Notes under the pieces: generated by a model | The model's input: only the letters and a program-made list of their open reading frames with translations | The model's database searches: none | Told to the model about the DNA's origin: nothing | Translations under genes and position numbers: made by a program | NCBI GenBank assembly: GCA_001695595.3 | Contig: MBPM02000038.1 | Span: 434,001 to 498,000, forward strand | Direction: 5' to 3' | Length of the DNA stretch: 64,000 bases | Source of the DNA: Plasmopara viticola | Taxonomy: Eukaryota > Oomycota > Peronosporomycetes > Peronosporales > Peronosporaceae | Shown: piece by piece, positions 55,778 to 64,000 of the stretch | Layout of the letters: every line of letters begins with the position of its first letter | Position numbering within the stretch: position 1 is the stretch's first letter

Positions 55778-57413
55778 TTACATTATGAAGTTGTCAAGAT
55801 CAGCCTTGGACTGATCCTTGCGATACCGTGCCCATAGCCGTAACAACACTTGCAACGGCTTCACGCAATACGTGGTAATACATCGTGAGAGCGTAGTTGC
55901 AGTTGGAGGTACCAGACACGATAATACTCTTACTGACACCACCTTCACTTGGAAGGCGACGACCAATATCAACCGCTACAAATCGACACAGTGATTTCCA
56001 TTGACGCTGAGATAGCAAAGCAGCTGAGGTAACATCATCAAGATCACCGTCACAGCCTGACTTTGACATATCTTGTGAGAACAAGTCATAACCGAAACTG
56101 ACAGGATTTTTCCAGATAGGGACGTTTCCAACGGTGATCTGCGGAATTTTCAATGCTTGAAAATGGACTTATCGTCGTTGAGACCGTCGAGAACGGACTA
56201 CGGAATGGATTGATCGCATCTGATATGGTAGCAGCTGCCGTTGGATTGGTAATAACAGGTTGCATGATCAAACGTTTTGGATTAGCAATGCCATTGCTGA
56301 CCGTCCAAGTGAAGAATGCGCCTGAAGCAACAGCGAATTTATTTGTGATTCGTTCGAAGTAGCGGAAGGTTTTCTTCTAAGCAAATGCATGGTCAGCGCT
56401 TGGATCAGGCGAGTATGTAGGAACCAAGAGACGCGAAAACGATTGCGATGGAGTGATGCCGGTACCAGTAGTTGAAGTACCATTGACATCGGCCGTGATC
56501 GTAAGAGTGACCGAAGACGCTGGTAGAGCAAAATCACCGGCCATAACAGTTGTCGTTACACCACTGGTCAAATTTCAAAGGACTGGACAAGTGTTTCCAA
56601 AATTCATATTATTGTTCAAGCTAGCAATAGTAGCAGGCGCGACAACGCCAGCAGTACCTGTTGAAGCCAAAGTAGTAGATGAACTGGTGCAATTGACGTA
56701 TATGAAACCGCGCGTATTTTTTGCATTGGGCATTTCTTGAAGTAGTCACGAATATGCCGCAGTTTGATGCAAGCCAGATAATGCGCGACGTAAAATGGCG
56801 AACCAGTAGCCACGGCGCCAGCAGGAGCAACGTAAACTTGAGGTTTCGACACGGCTTGAATGTTTGCACTACCTTTTATAACATCGAATGCAAGTTTCGA
56901 ACTCTGTTGGTCAAGAGCGGTAAAGAGCGATCGTTCAGCAGCTCCCCGGTTCGAGTAGGTGTTAGCCAATCCAAACTCACCGATGCTGTTTGTAGCTGCC
57001 ATAAAGGACGAAGTGGCCGAATTATCAAGTGATTGCGCTGCTCCGCTTGACCCTTGACTCATCGGCGTGGCAAATTATTCTAATAATAAACTGCTAGTTG
57101 GTCCATGCTTGACATGCGTGTTGTAATCCGTTTCAGTCAGAGCCTTGAAGGTGGTATTCACATTCTCATGAACCTAATTCGTTTGCACAGTAGTTTCGTC
57201 AATAACAACCTGAACACTGTCAATGAGTCGCGATGCTCCAGACTTATGTACCAATTGATTAATAGTACAGGCAGCAGTCGAAGTGACAGAACCAGCACCG
57301 CCATTACGAATTTGAAGCTTGACAAGCAACTCGATGACAGCTTCTTCCCAATTCACAAACACGGCTTGAGACGAGATGGAAGAAAGATTGATTAAATTGA
57401 AATTATCCGGCAT
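55778..57413 (-). pseudogene. Major capsid protein, element B
   Basis: ATG at 57413. Blocks in order: NLINLSSISSQAVFVNWEEA, GASRLIDSVQVVIDETTVQ, then after a shift SFMAATNSIGEFGLANTYSN with ALDQQSSKLAF, then TRGFIYVNCTSSS-like sequence, SVTLTITADVNG, SQSFSRLLVPTYS, GNVPIWKNPVSFGY, and finally RRLPSEGGVSKSIIVSGTSN and NYALTMYYHVLREAV. About 500 residues, the usual length of PLV double-jelly-roll capsid proteins, with late Tyr-rich strands. At least five frameshifts. It differs from the element A capsid. Confidence 0.65.
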
Positions 57414-57498
57414 ATTGACCGGTGTTAGATGTAAAATCCTGAACTTAGGTCCGTTTCTTATCCTTAAAGAGCGTCTCAGCTGGAGCAGGATCAACGGA

Positions 57499-57591
57499 AT
57501 GCTCGAAACAGAAATATCGGAAGCAGAATTATGTGATTATATTGATGACGATTATATAATACTTGCCAAAAAAATAAAGCACCATATGTGA
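57499..57591 (+). pseudogene. Short ORF before the protease
   Basis: MLETEISEAELCDYIDDDYI and a basic end, 30 residues; acidic and unlike flanking frames. It may be the N-terminus of the protease frame after a shift, or a separate remnant. Confidence 0.25.
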
Positions 57592-57595
57592 AAAA

Positions 57596-57964
57596 ATATT
57601 TATTAAATTGGCTAGAACGACGGATGATCAACTCATGCAACTAGCCAATTTCCTTGGCGGCAAAGTAGATCAAATTGATTTCAAGCAGCAATTAAATAGA
57701 AACAAGGATTACTGTATTCTTAAAATGGGAACGCCTCAGATCGGCGGGACGCATTGGTCAGCAGTTTAAAGCAAACATAAGACTTACTTTGACCCCCTCG
57801 GCTTGCCAAGACCACGTGATACACCAAAGTTTTATTCCTATCGCGAAGTTGATATTCAGGACCCTCGATTTGGCCACTGTGGGCAGTACTGCGTCCTGGG
57901 GCTTTACCATCTACAGCACAATAAAGGAAATGAATTCTATGAGCTCTTCAAAGGCCAGCAATAA
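57596..57964 (+). pseudogene. Adenain/Ulp1-like cysteine protease
   Basis: A single frame has TTDDQLMQLANFLGGKVD, then GTHWSA (catalytic His codon 57752-57754), one TAA (57767-57769), KTYFDPLGLPRP with the Asp, and FGHCGQYCVLGLYHLQH with the catalytic Cys. This His-Asp-Cys order is that of adenovirus-type maturation proteases found in nearly all Polintons and PLVs. The single TAA three codons after the His block is the only break. About 120 residues remain, short for the family, so the start may be lost. Confidence 0.8.
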
Positions 57965-57997
57965 TACAAACTTACTTTGTTCTAATATACACAAGCA

Positions 57998-58213
57998 ATG
58001 AATGTTGTATATATTGAAACGCACGAGCCAGAGCCGATTTGCATTAATGAAAACTACTACGCATGGCCAACTCCCAAATCAAAGCCAGAAGTCATAGTTG
58101 AGTCAAAACTTACTTTGGATAACTTAAATCGCATCACCAAGAACACTTCTCCAGCCAAGGTTTATATAGTGGAAGTACCATCCCTTGCCCAGTTGCGCGC
58201 TAAGTATCAGTGA
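57998..58213 (+). CDS. 71-residue ORF at the right end of the core
   Basis: ATG at 57998 (MNVVYIETHEPEPICINEN), uninterrupted to TGA at 58213, ending AKVYIVEVPSLAQLRAKYQ. It follows the protease by 33 bp. Not recognised. Intact, unlike most neighbours. Confidence 0.4.
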   Translation: MNVVYIETHEPEPICINENYYAWPTPKSKPEVIVESKLTLDNLNRITKNTSPAKVYIVEVPSLAQLRAKYQ

Positions 58214-58465
58214 ATTTTATCATCTTTTTTATGATGTCGCACTCTGAAACGCCCCAGTGGAAGTCGCAATAGCAAACGGTTCATGTTCGATGTGTCGCGG
58301 ATGTCCATAAAAGTCTTGACTCACAAGAGAACAATAAACAAGACAAGGTTTTGTTCATCTAATATCAATAGGAGATAGTTTTTAGACGAAAGTGTGAGTA
58401 AAAGCAAAATACGCACAAAGCTTTCGCTTAGAGCATGTCAATAGCTGATATAGTAACTTTATATC

Positions 58466-58529
58466 TATAGTAAATATTTGTGAGTATGTGAGTATGCGAG
58501 TATGTGAGTATTCAGATAAATTTACTATA
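58466..58529. repeat. Hairpin with four GTGAGTAT repeats, right
   Basis: TATAGTAAAT (58466-58475) and ATTTACTATA (58520-58529) flank four 8-bp units (58480-58511; the third reads GCGAGTAT). Tandem short units inside a palindrome resemble iteron-type origin or terminator structures; no function is proven. Confidence 0.75.
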
Positions 58530-58621
58530 TGGAATATGAACTACGAGGGGTAGTAGAAAAAAAAGCAAAATGTATGGAGGGCCTAAAAACGACCATTAAA
58601 AATACTCACATACTCACAAAT

Positions 58622-58828
58622 TCAATAGATGTGGCATAAACGACGGCCCTTCTCGTGCAATGTTTTTTCTGGTAAATATCTGTGAGTTTTATTAAAAATA
58701 CTCACGCAGTATTCGCATCTAGAGTCACTGTGCAATGTCAAGATAGAATCCGGCAGAAACCGGTACAAAGCCGATTTTCCATGGCGTTCAAATTCTAATG
58801 CATTGTTGAATTTTCCGCCAGGAGACAT
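58622..58828 (-). CDS. Cys-rich small protein, right (intact) copy
   Basis: ATG at 58828, 68 residues. An N-terminal MSPGGKFNNALEFERHG is followed by a central CEYCVSIFNKTHRYLP and an end with a third conserved Cys (RRLCHIY). CxxC with a downstream His and Cys suggests zinc binding. The gene is divergent from the coiled-coil/membrane gene, with the two start codons 14 bp apart. The copy in the left arm is frameshifted but keeps the Cys/His block. Family not recognised. Confidence 0.5.
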   Translation of the reverse strand: MSPGGKFNNALEFERHGKSALYRFLPDSILTLHSDSRCEYCVSIFNKTHRYLPEKTLHEKGRRLCHIY

Positions 58829-58842
58829 AGCAGCGAAAAGCA

Positions 58843-59410
58843 ATGGCCGATCAATATCACATAGCTACTGATGAGAAAAGACTACAAGCGTGTCTGCGTC
58901 GATATGACAAAGCAGGGAGAGATGTAGACGATGCGCGGAATTATGTTGATCAGTGGAAACTTCGACATCCCAATTACAACCCATTAGACCGTGCTTTGCT
59001 TCAATTAGAGCAGCGACTGAGGGATTCGAACCAGCAATTGAAGGATTCGAACCAGCAATTGATGGATGCAACCGAGTTGTTGAAGGATGCACGCGAAGCA
59101 AGCAACGTGTGGTTGGATTCAGGTACTGCATATAGTTCTTTAGTTTCCCTTTTGATACATGTTGATGTCTAATTTCTTTAGGACAGCTTTTGAAGTCATT
59201 CTCCAGCTTGTGGCGATTGCTGGGTTCGGATTCACCATCGCCCTCGAAAGCAAAAAAGGAGAGCTAGACTCGTATTTACTGGTTGCTCTACGTTGCTCAA
59301 TTTTAGGCGTCGTTATCGCTCTCGTCCATGTGATTCTCAAGCAGTATGGATACAGATTTAGCCTGATTGGTGGATGCATAAGAAGATTACGAAGCAATAG
59401 ACGAGATTAG
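58843..59410 (+). CDS. Coiled-coil, two-pass membrane protein with predicted intron
   Basis: Exon 1 is 58843-59122: a polar start with YHIATDEKRLQACLRR and a coiled coil with a repeated LRDSNQQLKDSNQQL unit. Exon 2 is 59187-59410: two hydrophobic segments (VILQLVAIAGFGFTIALES and LLVALRCSILGVVIALVHVIL) and a basic tail. The 64-bp intron 59123-59186 has GTACTG, a CTAAT branch site at 59169-59173 and ACAG. Splicing joins the two open frames in phase, giving about 167 residues. Function unknown; a membrane-anchored helical rod is suggested. Confidence 0.6.
59123..59186 (+). other. Predicted 64-bp spliceosomal intron
   Basis: GT...AG with a CTAAT branch site 13 bp before the acceptor, a usual layout for oomycete introns. 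The same length and signals occur at 44439-44376 in the left arm. Confidence 0.6.
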
Positions 59411-59462
59411 AATCTTCGCACGATAAATATTTGTCTGATTCCTTATGCAAGAATGCCTCTCT

Positions 59463-59491
59463 TCCGCTCATTGTCCGCTCATCGTCCGCTC
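59463..59491 (+). repeat. GTCCGCTCATC 11-bp tandem repeat, right
   Basis: Two and a half units (TCCGCTCATT, GTCCGCTCATC, GTCCGCTC). The left arm has one unit fewer. A related motif follows the same AAGAATGCCT word at 39.2 kb. Confidence 0.7.
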
Positions 59492-59755
59492 TTCTTCGCA
59501 TCTAAAAGCATCGAGAGTACCCTTAGACACCCTCAGAGACAGCGGTGATGTACAGTAGTGTACAGTTGTACAATAATCTGAAGTGTATACGATACAATAT
59601 GCGCTCGAACACTTAATTGACTTCGATAGAAAGAGTGAATGGATTTGGGCGACTATGACCGCAGTAGTTAAGATGCTCACATAGACTTCATTTCGATGTA
59701 AGGAAGTATCTCCAACAGATGCAAGCGAAGTGATTGTGCTAAGAAATCATCGTAG

Positions 59756-60210
59756 GTGCCGATGGCCACTGGTACAAACGCAACTTGGTTGATGATACAA
59801 AACCTTCCACCGCTGTATACACTGGCAGACACGGTGCACACCGCGTTCTGGCCGCAGTATTACTCAGAGTTTGATGTACAATGCAAGCCACTGCAATTTA
59901 TGATTTATGCTATCACGCGCAGAGGAGACAGAGCCATGACAAAAAAACGATGGTTCACGAAGAACCGTTCGCATTGTGCGCTGAAGATTGGCTTCGAGCG
60001 CGATTGCAGATGACTCCAGTCATGAGCGATAACGCTGAGGTGAAAGCCACTGATTCTGTGCTGACAATTCGCGGCAAGCAATCGACAGTAGAGCTTGCGG
60101 TTTTGTCAGAATTCGAGCCGGCGGTGGATACTGATCCACCAATTCAAAAGCTTAATAGCTGCGAGTATCTGGAAGCGCCCATGACCACGTGCGATGTCTG
60201 CTCCTTTTGA
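59756..60210 (+). pseudogene. R1 repeat-family gene, right copy
   Basis: 59756-59940 carries PPLYTLADTVHTAFWPQYYSEF and CKPLQFM. An insertion of about 50 bp absent from both other copies then breaks the frame, which resumes at 59950 with FALCAEDWLRARLQMTPVMS and continues to 60210 with a C-terminal third lost elsewhere (VLTIRGKQSTVELAVLSEFE, LEAPMTTCDVCSF). This is the only copy that preserves the C-terminal part. Confidence 0.5.
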
Positions 60211-60562
60211 CCGATGCGCTGCCGTGGTCCAAAATGCATAGCTGTATAAGCGCAATAAACAATCTTTGTGAACGTTTGAAAATTAAAGTAAGAAATACGT
60301 GCTAACGTAGTAGTGACTATTAAAGGCCTTTCGTTCCCGATGTGCTACAGTTAGTTGGGATGCTGCGATGCTGTCGCTTTCGTTATAGTGCTCCATTGTT
60401 GCCACTTGCAAAATGGATGGCAAAGGTGCAGAGCCCATTAAACAACCAAAGCGGGCGGCAACGCTGAGTTTCACTCAACTCAAGCTATGACCACAATGAT
60501 GACGATTCGAATCTAGTCAAAGAGCAACGGCTTTCACCCTCCGTGCTTGGGCTCCTTGTTTA

Positions 60563-61330
60563 GTGACCGTGGGCTTTGTCGTCTTTGGTGTTTTCCTAGT
60601 GCCCGCGGTAAATGATAATGATTCCACTTTCGTAGCGGCTTTTGCTTCATCTTCGAGTAGTCAGTATTTAAACGAGCCTCAGAAGAAATTGACTGAATGG
60701 TTTGATGAAGCGCGCAACGTAGACCAGCTGTCTATTAATGAAGGCAGTAGTAACATGAGCATAAGTGGAATTCTGTACCCACGAAAAGATTACGATTCGT
60801 CGCTACCGTTTGATGCTATAATGATGGTCTTTTCAGGCGCCGTGCTACCTATCCGACAGAATGTAGCCATGTCAAACGGACGAGGCTGCCAATGGACCGT
60901 GGTCTCTTTGGAAGATGGAGACAGTATCGCTACAAATGGATGCTTAGCTACTAACCAAATTTTACCATTCGATGGCCTCGAATCAGTGTTAATGACGGCA
61001 AAGTGGACTTGATCGGATGAAAGAAGCGAGGTAAATGTCTTGTTAAATTGTGAAGAGTATACCATATCAAAAGTGTTGGACGACTCGAACAACTTTAAGG
61101 TGGAAAATGCCAGCTGCTGGTCAATAAAGAGTCAAGACGAAGACGTCGAGTTCAGTGTTTGTGTTCCAGATCGTGAAAACCTGCTTCCCAAGTCGGCTAT
61201 TAAGGAACTATTTTTTGCCTCACGTGAGTGTCCACCATTAACATCTACCTCCATGACTTCAATGAGCCTTATGATGCCTTTTGTGCCATTGCCGCTCCAG
61301 AAGTGGTACGCCAGCAACCCGGGCAGCTAA
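60563..61330 (+). pseudogene. R2 repeat-family gene, most complete copy
   Basis: 60563-61012 opens at GTG (the 9754 copy has ATG here). A hydrophobic N-terminus (VGFVVFGVFLVPAVND) suggests a signal or anchor, then SSSS, EP-KKLTEWFDEARNVDQLS, MSISGILYPRKDYDSSLPF and GAVLPIRQNVA. After TGA at 61012 the homologous frame 61040-61330 holds NASCWSIKSQDEDVEFSVCV and RENLLPKSAIKELF. Conserved in four places in the window. Not recognised; possibly a secreted protein. Confidence 0.5.
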
Positions 61331-61465
61331 TGCTCGGCTTTATTTCCTTTCCTTAGTATTAAACCAAAGTTCTACTCTCATTTCATGCTCATTTATTACA
61401 TTACCAGAGGTATTAATAGTCCAAGACAGAAGTAGTATTATGACCCTTTTCATATACGATCAAGC

Positions 61466-61812
61466 ATGTCAAGCGCCTCTTCGTCTCGCCCAAAATTTCT
61501 CTGCATCGACGTCGTGGTGCGCGAGTACCCACAAGTAGAGGCTCTTGATCACGTCATCATTCAATTAAAGGCTTTTTGGACGTGTCAAAGGTCTTGTCCG
61601 TTGCTGTGGCTGCCCGTCGGACTCGCAGTCTTTACATTTGTTAGAACATGCTGCAGCTCGTGAAAAGATAAAGCTTTTGCACTGGTCTTTCGACTTAAAA
61701 CGGAGTTATAAACAATTTCAGTTTGAAACAGCTCTGAGCACTGCGGCAGCACGAGGGCACTACGCGGGTGTGAAATGGTTACGGGCCAAGTATTACCCAA
61801 AAGGAAAGTGAG
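61466..61812 (+). pseudogene. Ankyrin-repeat protein fragment
   Basis: The frame starts MSSASSSRPKFLCIDVVVRE, and a later frame reads LLHWSFDLKRSYKQFQFETA then AAARGHYAGVKWLRA, the AA..GH..VVKWL core of oomycete ankyrin repeats. It ends abruptly at the boundary of the outer inverted repeat near 61812, so the gene was cut there. Confidence 0.5.
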
Positions 61813-64000
61813 AAGATCCATAAATGTTTTATGATGAAGTACAAATAGATTACATGTCTTCATCTTTTTTGAGGTAATCTTGTTGCTCTTATATTTAATT
61901 TTTGAGGCGTCAGATACATTGCCTGCATTCGTCTATCGCCAGCGCTGCGGGTTCATCAGTTCAAGATCTACACGGTGGATGATTCAGCAAACTCGCTTCC
62001 GCGTATGGAGCCGATTTCTATCGTCAATTCGACGAATGTGACTTTCCATTTGCGCCGTTTGTTGGGCCTCGTAGTACAAGCTCCGATTTCCAAGGCTCCA
62101 CTCAGCCCGATATGGTCATCAACTTGTTTCTGCTCATTGAGAAGCTTTTTCAGTCCTACCAGTGAAGTCGTGGACATTTTTCTATTTGACGTCGTCAGCG
62201 AATGCCCCAGTATTTATCGACAAAAACCAGTATTCTTAAAAAATTGATCGCAGTGCAACTCTCGATTTAAGAGTCGCTACGTCACCGCGTTATGTAACTC
62301 CCATAACAGACAATACTAAATGATGTATGTGTCCTCTATCATAGTATACCTTGTTATTTTAATAGATTGATTATCGATAGAAGTGGTGCCTCTGGTGACT
62401 CAGAAAAACAGAGATTGTTCCACAATTACTAAAAATGAATAGACATCAAAGCAAAATAGGCTGATCAGACATTATAGTGGTGACTTAGCGATGACTCACT
62501 TGAAACTGACGCGGAGGGCAACACTAGAACGATAAAACCTCAATGAGACTTTTAGAAACATTGTTTCTAGGGAGCAGTGTAAGCTTGCTCGCAATAACGA
62601 ATGATGCGGCAAGCATGCAATTACTATAAATACGGATTTTGTTGTCAAGTAGAGCGATATTGTAGACGAGATGCCACAAAAAATTAATACCCCAATTGTC
62701 GCTGAGGTTGTTTATACACCAGTACCATCGGTGTTCGAGCCCGTCAAGGCTTTGAATGCCAAAGTAATTAAACCTTCAGAAATGGATGAATTACCGGTGG
62801 CGAAAATAGCGCGGAAAATAAAAAGGAGTATAAATCAAATAATATCTATATGATTTTGACGACGATTAACATTTCGAGAATGAAGATGAGGGCATTCCAG
62901 CGAAGACAAAGTTGTGTGGCCAAAATGTGGCTTGGTGTTGACTCAAGTAGTGCGAGGTGGCGCCAATTATATGTTCAACAGCCAGGAAGACAAATCTTTT
63001 TACATGCATGACTTATCATTGATGTATGTATCCCCGGACAATTATAGCAGTGATGAAGAAAGCGTTTTATAGTACGAATCGTAAGACGTATTCCCAGACG
63101 AGTCCTTCTTGGGACATTATGAGGGTGAGAGACGCAAAATAAAAACCTTGGGATCTCGAGAAGTCGCAGACATCCAGGGCCCAAGCCTTAACGTCAAGTA
63201 AAAAGCCAAGCCTGAACTAATACACTAGAGAGATTGCCGATCAGAATGAGATTGAATTAATAAATTTTATGAAACGATCGTCGATCAAAATATGATTCGG
63301 GATCTAGATCGCGAGAGCAACAAGATTAATTTGTATGATTCATCTTCGCTGCGTCACGTGAATATAAATGATTCGAGAAATCCTTGTGCGAATTGATAAC
63401 AACGGCTTGCCAATGTGGTATAAAATAATGGAACAAAGCTTCGTTTCGGGTATGGAGCAGTCCAACTGGGTAAGTATTACAAACGTACAGATGACCATGT
63501 TTACAATTATAGCCCGAAGTACAAGTCAGAAGTTGCCCATCCCAAAATGGGTGTCTTTTTCGACGTAGTCGCACATTTGGGTTCGACGCCCACAAGAACG
63601 ACCCTCGTTTGATTGATATATTTAGTGGGTTCCGTCATATATATGATCCTGAATCTAATCAATCAAGAGCGATCTGACGTGTGGCCCGATCATATTTAAT
63701 ATTAATTCTCTGGTAGTAATAATGCTGTTTTTCAGTCTTTAGTGATGAAACTACTGTTGGAGACAAATTGGTTCCTCTCATCAAAGAGATGCAGGGATGT
63801 GGTAAGAATATTTGTTTTGATATCTTTCATCGTTCTGTGATTGGCCTCAAAAAAGTCGTGTGTGTCCGTCGATGGAGAGTATCACAGCTTAATTTAACAA
63901 CATTCGGCAGAGCAAGCTATCAATTAATCTAGACAAAGCCTTTGGCTCGAGCAATCGCTCTACAGGCAATTAATTTAAGAGTTACATTACTGATATCGCA
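61812..64000 (-). repeat. Outer inverted repeat, right arm
   Basis: Reverse complement of about 37150-39318. The arm runs off the end of the window, so the palindrome is larger than seen. By analogy with the left arm, gypsy sequence is expected just beyond 64 kb. Confidence 0.8.
62671..62853 (+). pseudogene. PLV-like ORF remnant in the outer repeat, right
   Basis: A 60-residue frame with ATG (MPQKINTPIVAEVVYTPVPS ... EMDELPVAKIARKIKRS), followed after a frame change by an acidic ENEDEG stretch and, further on near 63.45 kb, YKRTDDHVYNYSPKYKSEV. The left-arm minus frames at 38.6-37.5 kb match throughout. Compare the primase-helicase lead at 45.83 kb. Confidence 0.35.

Larger units (their letters stand above)
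43581..60042. mobile_element. Endogenous Polinton-like virus, element B
   Basis: A 16.5-kb unit has inverted terminal-type repeats (43581-45676 and 58225-60042) around a 12.5-kb core that holds the PLV gene set: primase-helicase, GIY-YIG nuclease, tyrosine recombinase, penton-like protein, packaging ATPase, fibre, major capsid protein and adenain-like protease. Genes are closely packed on both strands. Family-B DNA polymerase and a retroviral-type integrase, the hallmarks of true Polintons/Mavericks, were not found. Most genes carry one to several disabling changes. No target-site duplication is visible at the outer edges, and repeat homology to R1 continues past the right edge, so the true termini are uncertain. 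Confidence 0.85.
58225..60042. repeat. Right inverted repeat of element B
   Basis: Reverse complement of 43581-45676 without the 369-bp insertion. Holds the better-preserved copies of the Cys-rich and coiled-coil/membrane genes. R1 homology runs on past 60042, where the left arm has stopped. Confidence 0.9.

Noticed and set aside
59123..59172. Overlapping start/stop (ATGTCTAA) between the two open frames of the membrane gene as a coupled-translation signal
   Set aside because: A GT-AG intron with CTAAT joins the frames in phase and explains the overlap better in a eukaryote.
43581..60042. Element B as a classic Maverick/Polinton
   Set aside because: No family-B polymerase or retroviral-type integrase was found; a primase-helicase and tyrosine recombinase are present instead.
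1..64000. CRISPR arrays, bacterial operons or riboswitches
   Set aside because: No regularly spaced repeats with unique spacers; the sequence is eukaryotic nuclear DNA.

Overview
The window looks like a gene-poor, repeat-rich stretch of nuclear DNA from a plant-associated oomycete (Peronosporales: a downy mildew or Phytophthora relative). The pointers are a candidate secreted effector with a TEER motif at 6.3-7.1 kb, a host-like PHAX-domain gene at 42.9-43.4 kb, a short GT-AG intron with a CTAAT branch site, and nested SINE, LINE, Ty1/copia, Ty3/gypsy and Mutator-type sequences. Most long reading frames are broken by stops or small frameshifts, so this is largely a graveyard of mobile DNA. 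The species cannot be named from the sequence. All homology calls are from reading the translations; no search was run. The central discovery is a nearly complete endogenous Polinton-like virus (PLV, element B) at about 43.6-60.0 kb, in inverted repeats of about 1.8-2.1 kb. Its 12.5 kb core carries, in order: primase-helicase (+), GIY-YIG nuclease (-), an intact small virion-type protein (-), tyrosine recombinase (+), a small ORF (+), a small basic ORF (-), a penton/minor-capsid-like protein (+), packaging ATPase (-), a fibre with a peptidase-S74-like tail (+), an unknown basic protein (-), major capsid protein (-), an adenain-like cysteine protease (+) and a short ORF (+). There is no family-B DNA polymerase. 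Each inverted repeat adds a divergent gene pair (a Cys-rich protein and a spliced coiled-coil/membrane protein) and a hairpin holding 8-bp tandem repeats. Layout: 0-1.5 kb is a second, truncated PLV copy colinear with 50.9-53.2 kb. 1.5-4.3 kb is a decayed gypsy element on the minus strand; 4.6-6.0 kb holds dispersed repeats (named R2 and D1 here); 6.3-7.1 kb the effector pseudogene; 7.45-7.77 kb a tRNA-derived SINE. 8.8-10.0 kb is an R1/R2 repeat-family locus joined to another PLV type (element A, about 10.0-17.8 kb) with its own fibre and capsid genes. The capsid gene of element A is split by a copia element at 13185-17622 with 5-bp target duplications. 19.82-26.53 kb is a full-length LINE with a 16-bp target duplication. 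26.5-32 kb is mostly non-coding, with a Mutator-like transposase remnant. 32.3-37 kb repeats D1, R2 and gypsy; R2 and gypsy are inverted relative to 1.5-5 kb while D1 is direct. 37.15-39.32 kb is mirrored at 61.81-64.0 kb, so element B sits inside a larger interrupted palindrome, with a decayed membrane-protein gene and the PHAX gene in its left arm only. R1 and R2 units repeatedly lie at the edges of the PLV elements, suggesting they are viral terminal-region cargo or a preferred landing locus.
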